DNA of 52,587 nt from contig CAKQXZ010000007.1 in the NCBI GenBank assembly GCA_934292955.1, positions 1 through 52,587 of the forward strand, written 5' to 3'. The notes below the pieces were generated by a model. The model did not search any database, had not been told where the DNA came from, and worked only from the letters and a program-made list of their open reading frames with translations. Shown one piece after another: positions 17,956 to 26,785 of the stretch. Both the position numbers and the translations under genes were made by a program. How positions within the stretch are numbered: the first letter of the stretch is position 1; each line of letters starts with the position of its first letter. The DNA is from an uncultured Clostridia bacterium (lineage in GTDB: Bacteria; Bacillota_A; Clostridia; Christensenellales; Borkfalkiaceae).

Positions 17956-18906
17956 TTATTCGAGCGTTGCGGCGATTTCGTCGAGTTCTTTAAGCATTTT
18001 GCGCGCTTCGTCGAAATCTTTAAGGGTCGCGCCGCTCGCTTTGGCGTGTCCGCCGCCGCCGTATTTTACCGCGATCGGGTTTATATTGTAACCCGAAGAA
18101 CGCAGTTCGCAAAGCACGCCTTTATCGGTTTCGGTAAAGTTAACCCATATGTTTACGCCTTTTATATCCGCCATAACGTTGACCATTCCGCGCGAAACGG
18201 TGAACGCGTCCACGTTAAGCGCGGCGACTTCTCCGGCTGTATTGAAAAGATAGCCTACGTTGTGTTCGGTAAATTTCGCTTTGGTTATGAACGACGCGCG
18301 CATTTTCACCTTGTCTAAATCTTCTTTATACAAGTTCGCGTAGACCGTCTGAGCGTCCGCGCCCGCGTCGTATAAAACGGCTGCCCTTCTCATCGTGGCG
18401 GCGTTAACCGAATCGTATCTGAATCTGCCGGAATCGGTAACAAGCCCCGTGAACAATGCGTTTGCCGCGTCTGCATTTATCTTAAGATCTGCCGCCACCG
18501 CAAAGTCGGTTACAAGCCCGCAACAACTTTCGCAATCGGGGGCTATAAGTTCGATATCGCACCATTTGCGGCAAAAAATGTGGTGATCGAAACGTATCGA
18601 CAAAGCCGCTTTTTCATATCTGTTATCGGCTATCATTCCTACGTCGGGAGTATCGAGAATTATAGAAAGCGCGCCGTCAAAAAGTTCGTCGGAAAGCTCC
18701 TGCGGCTCGCACCCTTTTACAAATGAATATCTGCCCGCGGGGTCGCCCGTAATATACACCTTTTTATCGGGAAAATTCTCTTCTATAAGGTATTTCATTC
18801 CGACCTGACTGCCTATGGCGTCGCCGTCGGGAGACGAATGACGATGAAGAATTATCACGTCGTACTTTTTAATCGCGTCGATTATTTGTTTTACTTCGTT
18901 TTCCAT
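17956..18906 (-). CDS. nrnA: DHH-family bifunctional nanoRNase / pAp phosphatase
   Basis: 316 residues. The DHH domain begins with IILHRHSSPDGDAIGS (residues about 14-30), continues with LDTPD and FDHH, and has GLVTDSGRFRYDSV near residue 150. The C-terminal DHHA1 domain carries KYGGGGHAKASGA. NrnA degrades 2-5-nt RNAs and dephosphorylates pAp in the cytoplasm, replacing Orn in Firmicutes. GGGGAG precedes the ATG. A strong promoter at 19043-19071 gives it an approximately 125-base leader that contains one copy of the dispersed 20-bp motif. Confidence 0.92.
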   Translation of the reverse strand: MENEVKQIIDAIKKYDVIILHRHSSPDGDAIGSQVGMKYLIEENFPDKKVYITGDPAGRYSFVKGCEPQELSDELFDGALSIILDTPDVGMIADNRYEKAALSIRFDHHIFCRKWCDIELIAPDCESCCGLVTDFAVAADLKINADAANALFTGLVTDSGRFRYDSVNAATMRRAAVLYDAGADAQTVYANLYKEDLDKVKMRASFITKAKFTEHNVGYLFNTAGEVAALNVDAFTVSRGMVNVMADIKGVNIWVNFTETDKGVLCELRSSGYNINPIAVKYGGGGHAKASGATLKDFDEARKMLKELDEIAATLE

Positions 18907-18948
18907 TTTTCAGCTCCCCTTTTTTGTAGATAAAAAAGTATAAAATAT

Positions 18949-18975
18949 GGGGCAATAGGTCGATTATCGTGCATT
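18949..18975 (+). repeat. Dispersed 20-bp motif, copy 1
   Basis: GGGGCAATAGGTCGATTATCG followed by TGCATT-like bases; two changes from the consensus GGGCTATAAGTCGATTATCG. It lies in the divergent region between nrnA and trkA, inside the nrnA leader in antisense orientation. Confidence 0.6.
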
Positions 18976-19042
18976 TCATTCAAGTTTTACGCAAATAATC
19001 AAACAGATTTTACCCTGTTTATAATGTAAACACCACATTCCG

Positions 19043-19071
19043 ATTATATTGCTAAGCTTGCCAATTGTCAA
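19043..19071 (-). promoter_or_regulatory. Promoter of nrnA
   Basis: On the minus strand TTGACA (19066-19071) and TATAAT (19043-19048) are both consensus and spaced 17 bases. This is the best promoter upstream of nrnA. Confidence 0.8.
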
Positions 19072-19145
19072 CCGATTTTCACATTTTGCACGCATGATTT
19101 TCCCCGTTTATGCGCAAAAAAAATAATTACCACCCGCCCAACAAT

Positions 19146-19175
19146 TTGCCAAAATACGCAGGTAAGTGATATAAT
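19146..19175 (+). promoter_or_regulatory. Promoter of trkA-trkH
   Basis: TTGCCA (19146-19151) and TATAAT (19170-19175) are separated by 18 bases, about 100 bases before the trkA start codon. Confidence 0.65.
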
Positions 19176-19277
19176 AAATTTATTCAGGTTATATACTTGT
19201 AGGCAAAATCGGCGGTTTTGAGCAATTTTGTCAGTTTTTGACGAATAATCTTTTTTATGCCGATTTCAGGAGAAGTT

Positions 19278-20642
19278 ATGAAAATCGTTCTTGTCGGATG
19301 CGGAAAGATCGGAAAAACAATAATAGCAAGTCTTGTTCGCGAAAAGCACGACGTTACCGCGATTGACGTCAACCCCAAAGTTGTCGAAACGGTGACCAAC
19401 CTTTTCGACGTTATGACCCTTTGCGGCAGCGCGACCGAATACACTATCTTAAAAGAAGCCAACGTCGGAAAAGCCGATTTGTTTATTGCCGTAACCGATT
19501 CGGACGAACTGAATATGCTCAGTTGTCTTTCGGCTAAAAAAATGGGCGCGTCTTATACCGTCGCAAGAATAAGAAATCTTGAAAACAACGCCGAAAGCCT
19601 CGAGTTTATGCAAAAAAACCTCAATCTTTCGATGGCGATCAACCCCGAACTTATGACCGCGCAGGCGATTTATAACGTAATCAAACTGCCGTCGGCTTCT
19701 AAAGTGGAAATCTTTTCAAGCCGCCACCTGCGCATGATAGAAGTCGTTCTTCCGCAGAACTCGCCCGTTGTCGGCGAAACGCTTAAAACGCTCAGAAAAA
19801 ACAGGAAAGAACGTTTTCTTATCTGCACTATTTCGCGTAACGAAAAAGTCTTTATTCCTAACGGCGATTTTGCGCTGCAGGCGGGAGATAAAGTCGGCCT
19901 TATCGTTTCCGAATCGGACGTGCAGAAAGTGCTTGCACTGCTCGGCATAGCGCACAAAGCGGTTACGGGCGTAATGATAGTCGGCGCGGGAATTATAGCG
20001 AGATATCTTGCGCAGATGCTCGCCGAAAACCATATTGCCGTAAAACTTATCGAAAACGACGAAAAACTCTGCGACGAAATCTGCGGAGATTTAAGCCCGA
20101 ACATTACGCTTATTCAGGGCGACGGAACAAACCAGACTCTGCTTTACGAAGAAGGTCTTAAATCGACCGACGCGTTTTTGACTCTTACCGGCAAAGACGA
20201 ACTCAACATTCTTATGTCCTGCTACGCAAAATCGCAGAACGTACCTAAACTTATAACCAAAGTCAACGTAGACGAATACGCTTCGCTTGCCGAACAGTTG
20301 GGGCTTAACTGCATTATGACGCCGAGAAAAATCGTCGCCGACACGATCGTGAAATACGCGCGCGCGCTCGAATCTTCGCTCGGCAGTCAGATAGAAACGC
20401 TCTACTCCCTTATGAACGGCAACGCGGAAGCCGCCGAATTCAAAATACTCGGCGATTTCAGCCATGCGAACGTTCCGCTTAAACAACTCAGACTTAAAAA
20501 GGACTATATCGTCGCGGGAATAATCCGCAAGAGAAAAGCACTTATTCCGAGCGGCGACGATATTCTCACCGCCGACGACCACGTTATAGTTATCGCCGCG
20601 GGACACACACTGCGTTCGCTTTCCGATATTTTCGAGGATTAA
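19278..20642 (+). CDS. trkA: Trk potassium uptake regulatory subunit
   Basis: 454 residues with two RCK modules. The first begins MKIVLVGCGKIGKTIIA with the GxGxxG nucleotide loop and the acidic VTAIDVN strand; the second starts near residue 230 with MIVGAGIIARYLA. Each is followed by a TrkA-C domain. The protein binds NAD(H)/ATP and gates TrkH on the inner face of the membrane. The start at 19278 is preferred over an ATG 21 bases upstream because AGGAG lies 7 bases before it and the motif starts at residue 1. trkH follows after 4 bases. Confidence 0.95.
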   Translation: MKIVLVGCGKIGKTIIASLVREKHDVTAIDVNPKVVETVTNLFDVMTLCGSATEYTILKEANVGKADLFIAVTDSDELNMLSCLSAKKMGASYTVARIRNLENNAESLEFMQKNLNLSMAINPELMTAQAIYNVIKLPSASKVEIFSSRHLRMIEVVLPQNSPVVGETLKTLRKNRKERFLICTISRNEKVFIPNGDFALQAGDKVGLIVSESDVQKVLALLGIAHKAVTGVMIVGAGIIARYLAQMLAENHIAVKLIENDEKLCDEICGDLSPNITLIQGDGTNQTLLYEEGLKSTDAFLTLTGKDELNILMSCYAKSQNVPKLITKVNVDEYASLAEQLGLNCIMTPRKIVADTIVKYARALESSLGSQIETLYSLMNGNAEAAEFKILGDFSHANVPLKQLRLKKDYIVAGIIRKRKALIPSGDDILTADDHVIVIAAGHTLRSLSDIFED

Positions 20643-20646
20643 CGGT

Positions 20647-22101
20647 ATGAATTACAGATTTATCTTCAACATGATCGGAAAGGTCTTAAAAGTCGAAGGA
20701 TATCTGCTGCTCCTTCCCACTCTCGTTTCCGCGTTGTACTGGGAAAAAGCCTTCTTCGCGCTCGGCGGTTCTTCGGTCATTACTTTCCTTGTAGGGCTTC
20801 TGCTCACGCTGATCAGCAAACAGAACAGCAAATATTTCTTTGCAAAAGAAGGGTTTATTTCGGTCGCGCTCACTTGGGTTACTATATCGCTTTTCGGCGC
20901 GCTCCCCTTTATGCTCAGCGGCGAAATTCCGTCTTTTGTAGACGCGCTTTTCGAAACGGTCAGCGGCTTTACCACAACCGGTTCGTCGATCGTAGTCAAT
21001 GTGGAAGAACTCAGCCACGGAATAAACATGTGGCGTTGCTTTACTCATTGGGTCGGCGGTATGGGAATTATAGTTTTCGTTATCGCTCTCAGCGACAGAG
21101 TACCGGATCAATCCATGTACGTTCTTCGCGCCGAAATGCCCGGACCCATCATAGGTAAACTTGTTCCGCGCGCAAGACAAACGTCGGCTATACTTTACAT
21201 TATTTACATAGTAATGACTGTACTCATGTTCATTTTTCTGCTTTGCGGCGGCGAAATGGATATTTTCGAAGCGGCTTGCCATTCGTTCGGCACCGCAGGC
21301 ACGGGCGGGTTCGGCATAAAAGTCGATTGCGTTACGGGCTACGGCGCGTATTCACAATGGGTAATCGCCGTGTTTATGATGCTTTTCGGCATCAACTTCA
21401 ACATGTATTACCTTATTCTCGTCGGCAAAATCAAAACCGTGCTTAAAAGTACCGAAATGTGGGCGTATATCGTTATGATTTTAGTTGCGACGGGCATTAT
21501 CACCTGGAACACCTTCGCAACCGTTTCGGCTCTGCCCACAACCGTGCGCGACGCATTCTTTCAGGTTACGTCGATCACCACGACTACGGGGTTTTTCTCG
21601 GTCGATTTCGATAACTGGCCTACCCTTTCCAAAGCCGTTCTCTTCCTGCTTATGTTCATAGGCGGTTGCGCGGGTTCGACTGCGGGCGGGTTCAAAGTTT
21701 CGCGTCTTGTAATAGTATGCAAAAAGATTATAAACGACTTAAAAACTATGGTTCATCCGCGTACAAAAACCGTGCTTAAGTTCGAAGGCAAGCGATTAGA
21801 CGACGAAACCGTAAACGCCGTCTGCTCATACTCTATCGTTTACTTTCTGCTTATCGGCGTAATTTTTCTACTGTTGTGTTTCGACCCGAACGTTCCCGCG
21901 GCTCGCGGCATCGAAAGCAATCTGACGGCAGTAGTTTCCTGTTTTAACAACGTCGGACCCGCGTTCGGTTTTGCGGCGGCGAACTTTGCGGGCTATTCGG
22001 CTTTTTCTAAAATATTACTTATACTCGCAATGCTTCTCGGCAGACTTGAAATTTACCCGATGCTTCTCTTCTTAACCCCGAAAACCTGGGCGAAGAGATA
22101 A
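20647..22101 (+). CDS. trkH: Trk potassium uptake channel subunit
   Basis: 484 residues with about ten membrane helices. Four pore-loop segments can be read: VSGFTTTGSS, GTAGTGGFG, ITTTTGFF and NNVGPAFGFA, the four imperfect selectivity filters of TrkH/KtrB-type K+ transporters. GCAGSTAGG precedes the last helix pair. It forms the cytoplasmic-membrane K+ pore and works with the TrkA product encoded 4 bases upstream. GAGG in the trkA 3' end serves as ribosome binding site. Confidence 0.96.
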   Translation: MNYRFIFNMIGKVLKVEGYLLLLPTLVSALYWEKAFFALGGSSVITFLVGLLLTLISKQNSKYFFAKEGFISVALTWVTISLFGALPFMLSGEIPSFVDALFETVSGFTTTGSSIVVNVEELSHGINMWRCFTHWVGGMGIIVFVIALSDRVPDQSMYVLRAEMPGPIIGKLVPRARQTSAILYIIYIVMTVLMFIFLLCGGEMDIFEAACHSFGTAGTGGFGIKVDCVTGYGAYSQWVIAVFMMLFGINFNMYYLILVGKIKTVLKSTEMWAYIVMILVATGIITWNTFATVSALPTTVRDAFFQVTSITTTTGFFSVDFDNWPTLSKAVLFLLMFIGGCAGSTAGGFKVSRLVIVCKKIINDLKTMVHPRTKTVLKFEGKRLDDETVNAVCSYSIVYFLLIGVIFLLLCFDPNVPAARGIESNLTAVVSCFNNVGPAFGFAAANFAGYSAFSKILLILAMLLGRLEIYPMLLFLTPKTWAKR

Positions 22102-22119
22102 AAAAGGATTTAATACAAA

Positions 22120-22641
22120 ATGATTATACTTGATAAAAACAAATTCGAACAGTTTTACGATCTGCTCGAAAAAAGTTTTCCGCCCGACGAAAGACGCAAC
22201 TTTATAAAACAAAAGCAACTGCTCGACAATAACAAATATACCGTCTATGCCCGCTTTGAAAACGAAAACTTACTCGGCTTTTTATCGACGTGGAAACTCG
22301 GTTTGTTTTCTTACATAGAACATTTTGCCGTGTCGCCCGATTTTCGCAATCGCGGTTTGGGAGGTAAAATGTTACAGGAAACAATAGGAATAGTCGGCAG
22401 CGACCTTTTTCTCGAAGTGGAGCCGCCGGAAAGCGACATCACAAAGCGAAGGATAGCATTTTACGAACGCAACGGTTTTGTGCTGAACGATTTTCCTTAC
22501 GTTCAGCCTGCGTACGGCAAAGACAGACGACCGCTCAGCCTTATGATTATGACTTACAAAAAGTCCGTAACGCAAAGCGAGTTCGAAAACACAAAGAGAA
22601 TTTTATATAAAGAAGTTTATAACGCCGCAGAAAGCATTTAA
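22120..22641 (+). CDS. GNAT-family N-acetyltransferase
   Basis: 173 residues. The acetyl-CoA loop is in FAVSPDFRNRGLGGKMLQE (residues about 68-86), preceded by the strand SYIEHFAV and followed by FLEVEPPESD and FYERNGF, the usual GNAT strand-turn pattern. AAGGA lies 11 bases before the ATG. It starts 18 bases after trkH and is likely on the same transcript. The acceptor substrate is unknown. Confidence 0.88.
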   Translation: MIILDKNKFEQFYDLLEKSFPPDERRNFIKQKQLLDNNKYTVYARFENENLLGFLSTWKLGLFSYIEHFAVSPDFRNRGLGGKMLQETIGIVGSDLFLEVEPPESDITKRRIAFYERNGFVLNDFPYVQPAYGKDRRPLSLMIMTYKKSVTQSEFENTKRILYKEVYNAAESI

Positions 22642-22703
22642 CGCCGTTATAAACCACAACATTATAAATCGATTTTTACAGCCGAAAATAAGTTTTTACG
22701 GGA

Positions 22704-23477
22704 ATGAAAAACAAATTACGAGATTTCATCGTAAAAAAAACCGAACCGGTCAAGTTCATCAACTATTATCTTACGGACTACAGATTCAAAGGACACATCA
22801 AGTTGTATCAGGGCGCGACCGTCGACTTCTTTTACATGTTGTTCAAGTTAATAACGGGAATTGTTTATTCGTCAGTCTGGTCGGTAACGCTGGCGGTGTA
22901 TCATTTCTTTCTCGGTTTTTCGCGCGTATACCTGATTATATGTTGGCACAACAAAAAGCGAAAAAAAGAAAATTTGCTTTACGAATATAAGTGCTATAAA
23001 AAAACGGCGTGGTTTTTGTTTTTGCTTAACGTTCCGATGAGCGTAATGATTTTTCTTATGGTGTGGAAAAACTCGGGCTTTACCTACCCCGGTTACGTTA
23101 TTTACCTTTCGGCGTTCTGTACATTTTATACCGCGGTTATGTCGGTTGTTAATATAATAAAATTCAAAAAAGTGGGCAGCCCCATTCTGTCGGCGGCAAA
23201 GGCGGTAAATCTCGTTGCGGCTATGATGTCGCTTTTAGGCTTACAGACCGCGCTGATAGCGGCGTTTCCCGATAATCACGAAGCATTCAGACAACAGCTT
23301 AATGCATTTGCCGGCGTAATAATCACGATTGCGGTTATAGCGATCGCAATTTATATGATAATCAATGCGACAAAGAAAATAAACGAATTCGGCAATCAGC
23401 CCGCAATGACTTACGAACACGACGTTAAAACCAAAGATGACGCAGACGACTGCGAAGCCGAAGAAGCGATAGCTTAA
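22704..23477 (+). CDS. Membrane protein of unknown function
   Basis: 257 residues. After a basic N-terminus there are about six hydrophobic segments (about residues 45-75, 100-125, 130-150, 165-190, 205-230), then an acidic cytoplasmic tail (DDADDCEAEEAIA). No family motif is recognised. The ribosome binding site is weak (ACGGGA). It lies 62 bases after the GNAT gene in the same direction and is followed by an intrinsic terminator, so it may end the trk transcript. Confidence 0.65.
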   Translation: MKNKLRDFIVKKTEPVKFINYYLTDYRFKGHIKLYQGATVDFFYMLFKLITGIVYSSVWSVTLAVYHFFLGFSRVYLIICWHNKKRKKENLLYEYKCYKKTAWFLFLLNVPMSVMIFLMVWKNSGFTYPGYVIYLSAFCTFYTAVMSVVNIIKFKKVGSPILSAAKAVNLVAAMMSLLGLQTALIAAFPDNHEAFRQQLNAFAGVIITIAVIAIAIYMIINATKKINEFGNQPAMTYEHDVKTKDDADDCEAEEAIA

Positions 23478-23820
23478 TGACCGAAATACAATAAGCCCCC
23501 TTGCGAAAACAATAAAAAACGGCGAAGTATTTTTCTTCGCAACACGACATTTGTTTCGGAACATAAAAACAGCGGTAAACAAAAATAATTCTTTTACCGA
23601 CAAAAATAAAAACAGCGGTAGGCACACATAAAAGTCGCCTGTCGCTTTTTTCGTATAAATCGGCAAACCCGCCTGCCGAAAAATCGACCTGCGGGTTTGC
23701 TTTTATTAAAACAATCGGAGTACGCTGAATTATTAACAGCACATTTACAAGCGGTTTATATGTAAGCAAATGCGCATAGGCATACTTGCGGGCTAAAATC
23801 ATATGCAGACAAGCCGCAAT
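23478..23820. other. Convergent intergenic stretch with terminator, no gene seen
   Basis: This 343-base gap lies between two convergent genes. It carries a short stem (GCGAAG...CTTCGC near 23523), two copies of AAAAACAGCGGTA (near 23567 and 23608) that recur once more near 29938, and the strong terminator at 23664-23704. I see no coding region with a binding site. Confidence 0.5.
23664..23704 (+). terminator. Intrinsic terminator downstream of the trk cluster
   Basis: CAAACCCGC (23664-23672) pairs with GCGGGTTTG (23691-23699) and is followed by CTTTTATT on the plus strand. Confidence 0.75.
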
Positions 23821-24162
23821 TTACGCGGGTTGCCAGCCCATTTTCTGCCCCGAAAGAATGTGAATATGCAGATGCGGAACGGTCTGCCCTGCGTCGTCGC
23901 CCTGATTGATTACAAGGCGGTATCCGTTTTCAAGGTGCAGAAGTTCTTTAAGTTCGGGAATTTTTTTAAGCACTCTGCCTACGAGCGCAGCGTCTTCTTC
24001 GGTCATTTCCGCAAGATATTTGAAATGCACTTTGGGTATTGCAAGAAAATGATTTTTTGCGACGGGCGCAATATCTTTTATAACGATAAAATCGTCGTTT
24101 TCAAAAACTTTGTCTACGGGAATATCCCCGTTTGCAAATTTACAGAACAAACAATCTTCCAT
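23821..24162 (-). CDS. HIT-family nucleotide hydrolase (Hint-like)
   Basis: 113 residues, the size of Hint proteins. The catalytic triad motif HLHIHIL lies near the C-terminus, and the N-terminus has CLFCKFANGDIP and a VKDIAPVAKNHFLAIPK strand typical of the family. Hint enzymes hydrolyse phosphoramidate nucleotides such as AMP-lysine. CxxC at residues 4-7 suggests a structural metal, as in many bacterial members. AGGAGAAAATT precedes the ATG. The gene is monocistronic, after mtaB. Confidence 0.93.
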   Translation of the reverse strand: MEDCLFCKFANGDIPVDKVFENDDFIVIKDIAPVAKNHFLAIPKVHFKYLAEMTEEDAALVGRVLKKIPELKELLHLENGYRLVINQGDDAGQTVPHLHIHILSGQKMGWQPA

Positions 24163-24246
24163 AATTTTCTCCTGTTATTTTACTTTGTTTTATTTAACGT
24201 TTAACGCGCGAGATTTTCCGCTGCGCGATTTTTACTATACCAGCCG

Positions 24247-25485
24247 TCAGTCGACAAATTCGGCAAGCGCGCCGTCTTTGAAAGGTTCTTTTAACAGCAC
24301 GGCAAACTCGCCGCAACGCATTTCGCCCTGCATAAAAACTCTTATATAGTTTTCGGTGTAGCCTACGACGTAGCCGTCTTCTTTTTCCTCGGGAATAACA
24401 TGCAGAATTTTTCCGATATGCTCGTTTATGTATGCGTTTTTAAGTTCGGCTTTTACTTCAAGCAATCGCTCCAGCCTGTCCTTTTTAACTTCTTCGGGCA
24501 ATTTTTTCAGCCTTGCGCCAGCCGTTCCCTGCCGCACGCTGTACGGAAAACAGTGTATATCCGAAAAACCGACTTTTCTGCAAAACGCGACCGAATCGAG
24601 AAAATCCTGCTCTGTTTCGGTGGAATACCCCACGATAACGTCGGTAGTTATAGCCGCGTCGGGATAATATTTGCGGATAAGCATAACGCGGTCGTAATAT
24701 TCTTCGGCTGTGTATCGGCGGTTCATGGTCTTAAGAACATGGTCGCTTCCCGACTGCAAAGAAAGGTGAAAATGCGGCGCGAAATCTTTAAGTTTTTTGG
24801 TTGCGTCAAGCAGTTTTTCGTCGATAACGCCCAATTCTACGGAACCGAGCCTGATACGGCAATTTATATCGGAAAGTGCGGCTATAAGTTCGTTAAGCCC
24901 CTTTCCGTCATCGTTATAAGACGAAATGTTTATACCCGTGATTACCGTTTCTAACGGTGATAACGCTTTAATTTCCTTAATAACGTTTTCTATCTTTCTC
25001 GAACGCGAACGCCCGCGCAGATAGGGAATTATGCAGTACGAACAAAAGTTGTCGCATCCGTCCTGAATTTTAACGTACTCACGCGTGCGCGAAGTTTTGC
25101 ACGGCATAAATTTTTCGTAATATTCGTCGGATTTCTCTATAAACACGCCGTCTTCGTCGAGCATATCTATAATTTTATCCTTGGATTTCGCGCCGACAAC
25201 CACTTTAACGCCCTTTTCTCTGAACGCTTCGGGATCGCGCTGCGAAGCGCAACCGCAAACGAAAATAGGCGCGTCGGGGTTGAATTTGCGCATTCTTGCA
25301 ACCGCCTGCCGCGATTTCTTTTCGGCTTCTGCGGTAACAGCGCAAGTGTTTATAATGTACAAATCGGCTTTTTCTATTTTATCAGATACTTCATAACCTT
25401 TATCGTTAAGCCCGCTCATAAGAGCCGCGCTCTCACGCGAGTTGACTTTGCAACCTAAGGTAAAAACCACTGCTTTTTTATTCAT
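24247..25485 (-). CDS. mtaB: tRNA (N6-threonylcarbamoyladenosine(37)-C2)-methylthiotransferase
   Basis: 412 residues. The N-terminal UPF0004 domain starts FTLGCKVNSRES, where GCKVN is the MtaB form rather than the GCQMN of MiaB, with further Cys in INTCAVTAEAEKKSRQ and CGCASQ. The radical SAM motif is CDNFCSYC near residue 145, and a TRAM domain ends the protein. It makes ms2t6A at position 37 of ANN-decoding tRNAs. The start lies 18 bases after the prmA stop, and the gap is filled by a copy of the dispersed 20-bp motif. GGTG is the only binding-site-like element. Confidence 0.95.
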   Translation of the reverse strand: MNKKAVVFTLGCKVNSRESAALMSGLNDKGYEVSDKIEKADLYIINTCAVTAEAEKKSRQAVARMRKFNPDAPIFVCGCASQRDPEAFREKGVKVVVGAKSKDKIIDMLDEDGVFIEKSDEYYEKFMPCKTSRTREYVKIQDGCDNFCSYCIIPYLRGRSRSRKIENVIKEIKALSPLETVITGINISSYNDDGKGLNELIAALSDINCRIRLGSVELGVIDEKLLDATKKLKDFAPHFHLSLQSGSDHVLKTMNRRYTAEEYYDRVMLIRKYYPDAAITTDVIVGYSTETEQDFLDSVAFCRKVGFSDIHCFPYSVRQGTAGARLKKLPEEVKKDRLERLLEVKAELKNAYINEHIGKILHVIPEEKEDGYVVGYTENYIRVFMQGEMRCGEFAVLLKEPFKDGALAEFVD

Positions 25486-25492
25486 AATACAC

Positions 25493-25513
25493 CGTTAATC
25501 GACTTATAGCCCT
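25493..25513 (-). repeat. Dispersed 20-bp motif, copy 2 (overlaps the prmA stop codon)
   Basis: On the minus strand AGGGCTATAAGTCGATTAACG, one change from consensus. Its GGGCTATAA encodes the last Gly-Leu and the TAA stop of prmA, and it fills the prmA-mtaB gap. Confidence 0.65.
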
Positions 25514-26454
25514 ACATTTTGCATTACGAGCGCATACCATTCGCCCTTGTTTACAAGTTTGACTTTCTTGAATCCCGCCGCCGTATAAGCGTTTACCACA
25601 AGATCTATTCTTTCTTTTATTATTCCGCTTAAAATAAGAATGCCGCCCTTTTTAAGCTGCGTTGAAATGTCTGCCGTCAGTCTTATAAGAATTTCAGCCA
25701 TAATGTTTGCAACGGCAAGATCGGCAACGTCTTTAACCCCGTCCAACAGATCGGCTTTTACTATTCGGCAACTGTCCGCAACTCCGTTAAGTTCGGCGTT
25801 ATGTTTTGCGCTAAGCACGGCTACGGTATCTATATCGGTCATAACCGCCTGCTTTGCGCCCGATTTTACTGCCGCAATGCCTAAAATTCCGCTGCCGGTA
25901 CCGACGTCGAGCACGGTCACGTCGGGCGTAACGTATTCTTCTATGAGTTCTATACACATAGAAGTCGTTTCATGCTCGCCCGTGCCGAACGCCATGTTCG
26001 AATCGATATACACGATTTTTTCGTTTTCGAGCGGCTTATAGTCTATCCATTTGGGGCAAACCACGATATTTCCGTACTTAATCGGGCGGAAATGCTTGCG
26101 CCAGACTTCTATCCAGTCGTCGCCGTCTACTTCCCTTTTTGTAACTTCAAGCGTTCCGCAGTCAATGAAACCCGCGGAGTTCTTTTTAAGTTCGGCAAAA
26201 TCGCGTTCCAACTTTTCGGAAACAGCTTGCGTATCCGAAATTTCGGTGTACGCTTTAACGAGCGTTCCGCGTTTTTTCGCGTCAAGCAATTCGTCTTCGA
26301 TATAGTCGAAGGTGTCGCGGCGGTTTTCTATCAGTTCCACAACGTCGGCGTAATCGCACACCGCAACGCCGTAAACGGTATAATTCCACAAAATGTCGGC
26401 GACAAGTTCCTGCGCTTCTGTCGTCGTCGAAACGGTAAATTCGGTAAATTTCAT
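25504..26454 (-). CDS. prmA: Ribosomal protein L11 methyltransferase
   Basis: 316 residues. The SAM-binding region AFGTGEHETTSMCIELI and VLDVGTGSGILGIAAVKSG (about residues 160-200) and the catalytic-loop strand VANIMAEIL are the PrmA hallmarks, with the usual N-terminal L11-recognition domain. It trimethylates L11 in the cytoplasm. It has its own promoter (26482-26510) and precedes mtaB by 18 bases. The final codons and stop are provided by a copy of the dispersed motif. Confidence 0.95.
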   Translation of the reverse strand: MKFTEFTVSTTTEAQELVADILWNYTVYGVAVCDYADVVELIENRRDTFDYIEDELLDAKKRGTLVKAYTEISDTQAVSEKLERDFAELKKNSAGFIDCGTLEVTKREVDGDDWIEVWRKHFRPIKYGNIVVCPKWIDYKPLENEKIVYIDSNMAFGTGEHETTSMCIELIEEYVTPDVTVLDVGTGSGILGIAAVKSGAKQAVMTDIDTVAVLSAKHNAELNGVADSCRIVKADLLDGVKDVADLAVANIMAEILIRLTADISTQLKKGGILILSGIIKERIDLVVNAYTAAGFKKVKLVNKGEWYALVMQNVGL

Positions 26455-26481
26455 ATGTATGCACCCTTTTTTCTGCTTTAT

Positions 26482-26510
26482 ATTATATCACGACGCGCGC
26501 GTTTTTTCAA
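26482..26510 (-). promoter_or_regulatory. Promoter of prmA-mtaB
   Basis: On the minus strand TTGAAA (26505-26510) and TATAAT (26482-26487) are spaced 17 bases, 28 bases before the prmA ATG. Confidence 0.8.
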
Positions 26511-26664
26511 GCCAAATAATCGGTTATATAATATTTCCGCATTATAACCGCGCTTTTGTATTTTCTTAAACATTTTCGCAAACGAAAATTTTCGTTTCCG
26601 CTGCGCGTTTTTTTCGGCGCGGCGTTTTTTCTTTTTGGCGCGTAAAAAATTGTTTTCGGCGCGG

Positions 26665-26671
26665 TTCGACA
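26665..26671 (-). promoter_or_regulatory. Candidate Spo0A box upstream of the spoIIE-like gene
   Basis: TGTCGAA on the minus strand equals the Spo0A box core. It is 43 bases upstream of a TATAAT at 26714-26719 that could serve the spoIIE-like gene. A single 7-base match can arise by chance; placement before a sporulation gene is what makes it worth noting. Confidence 0.3.
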
Positions 26672-26785
26672 TTATTTTATTATAAAAGTCAAATTTTTGT
26701 CTGCCGTTTATTATATAATTCGTCACGGAAAGCGAATGTTATCGGCGACGTTGTTCGCTTAAAAAAAATTTCGCCGCGAAATTAT

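Noticed and set aside
26478..26726. An 82-codon minus-strand frame upstream of prmA, Lys/Arg-rich
   Set aside because: It has a GTG start with no binding site, runs through the prmA promoter (TTGAAA-17-TATAAT at 26482-26510), and its basic composition reflects the A/T-rich and CGCG-rich gap. A leader peptide cannot be fully excluded.
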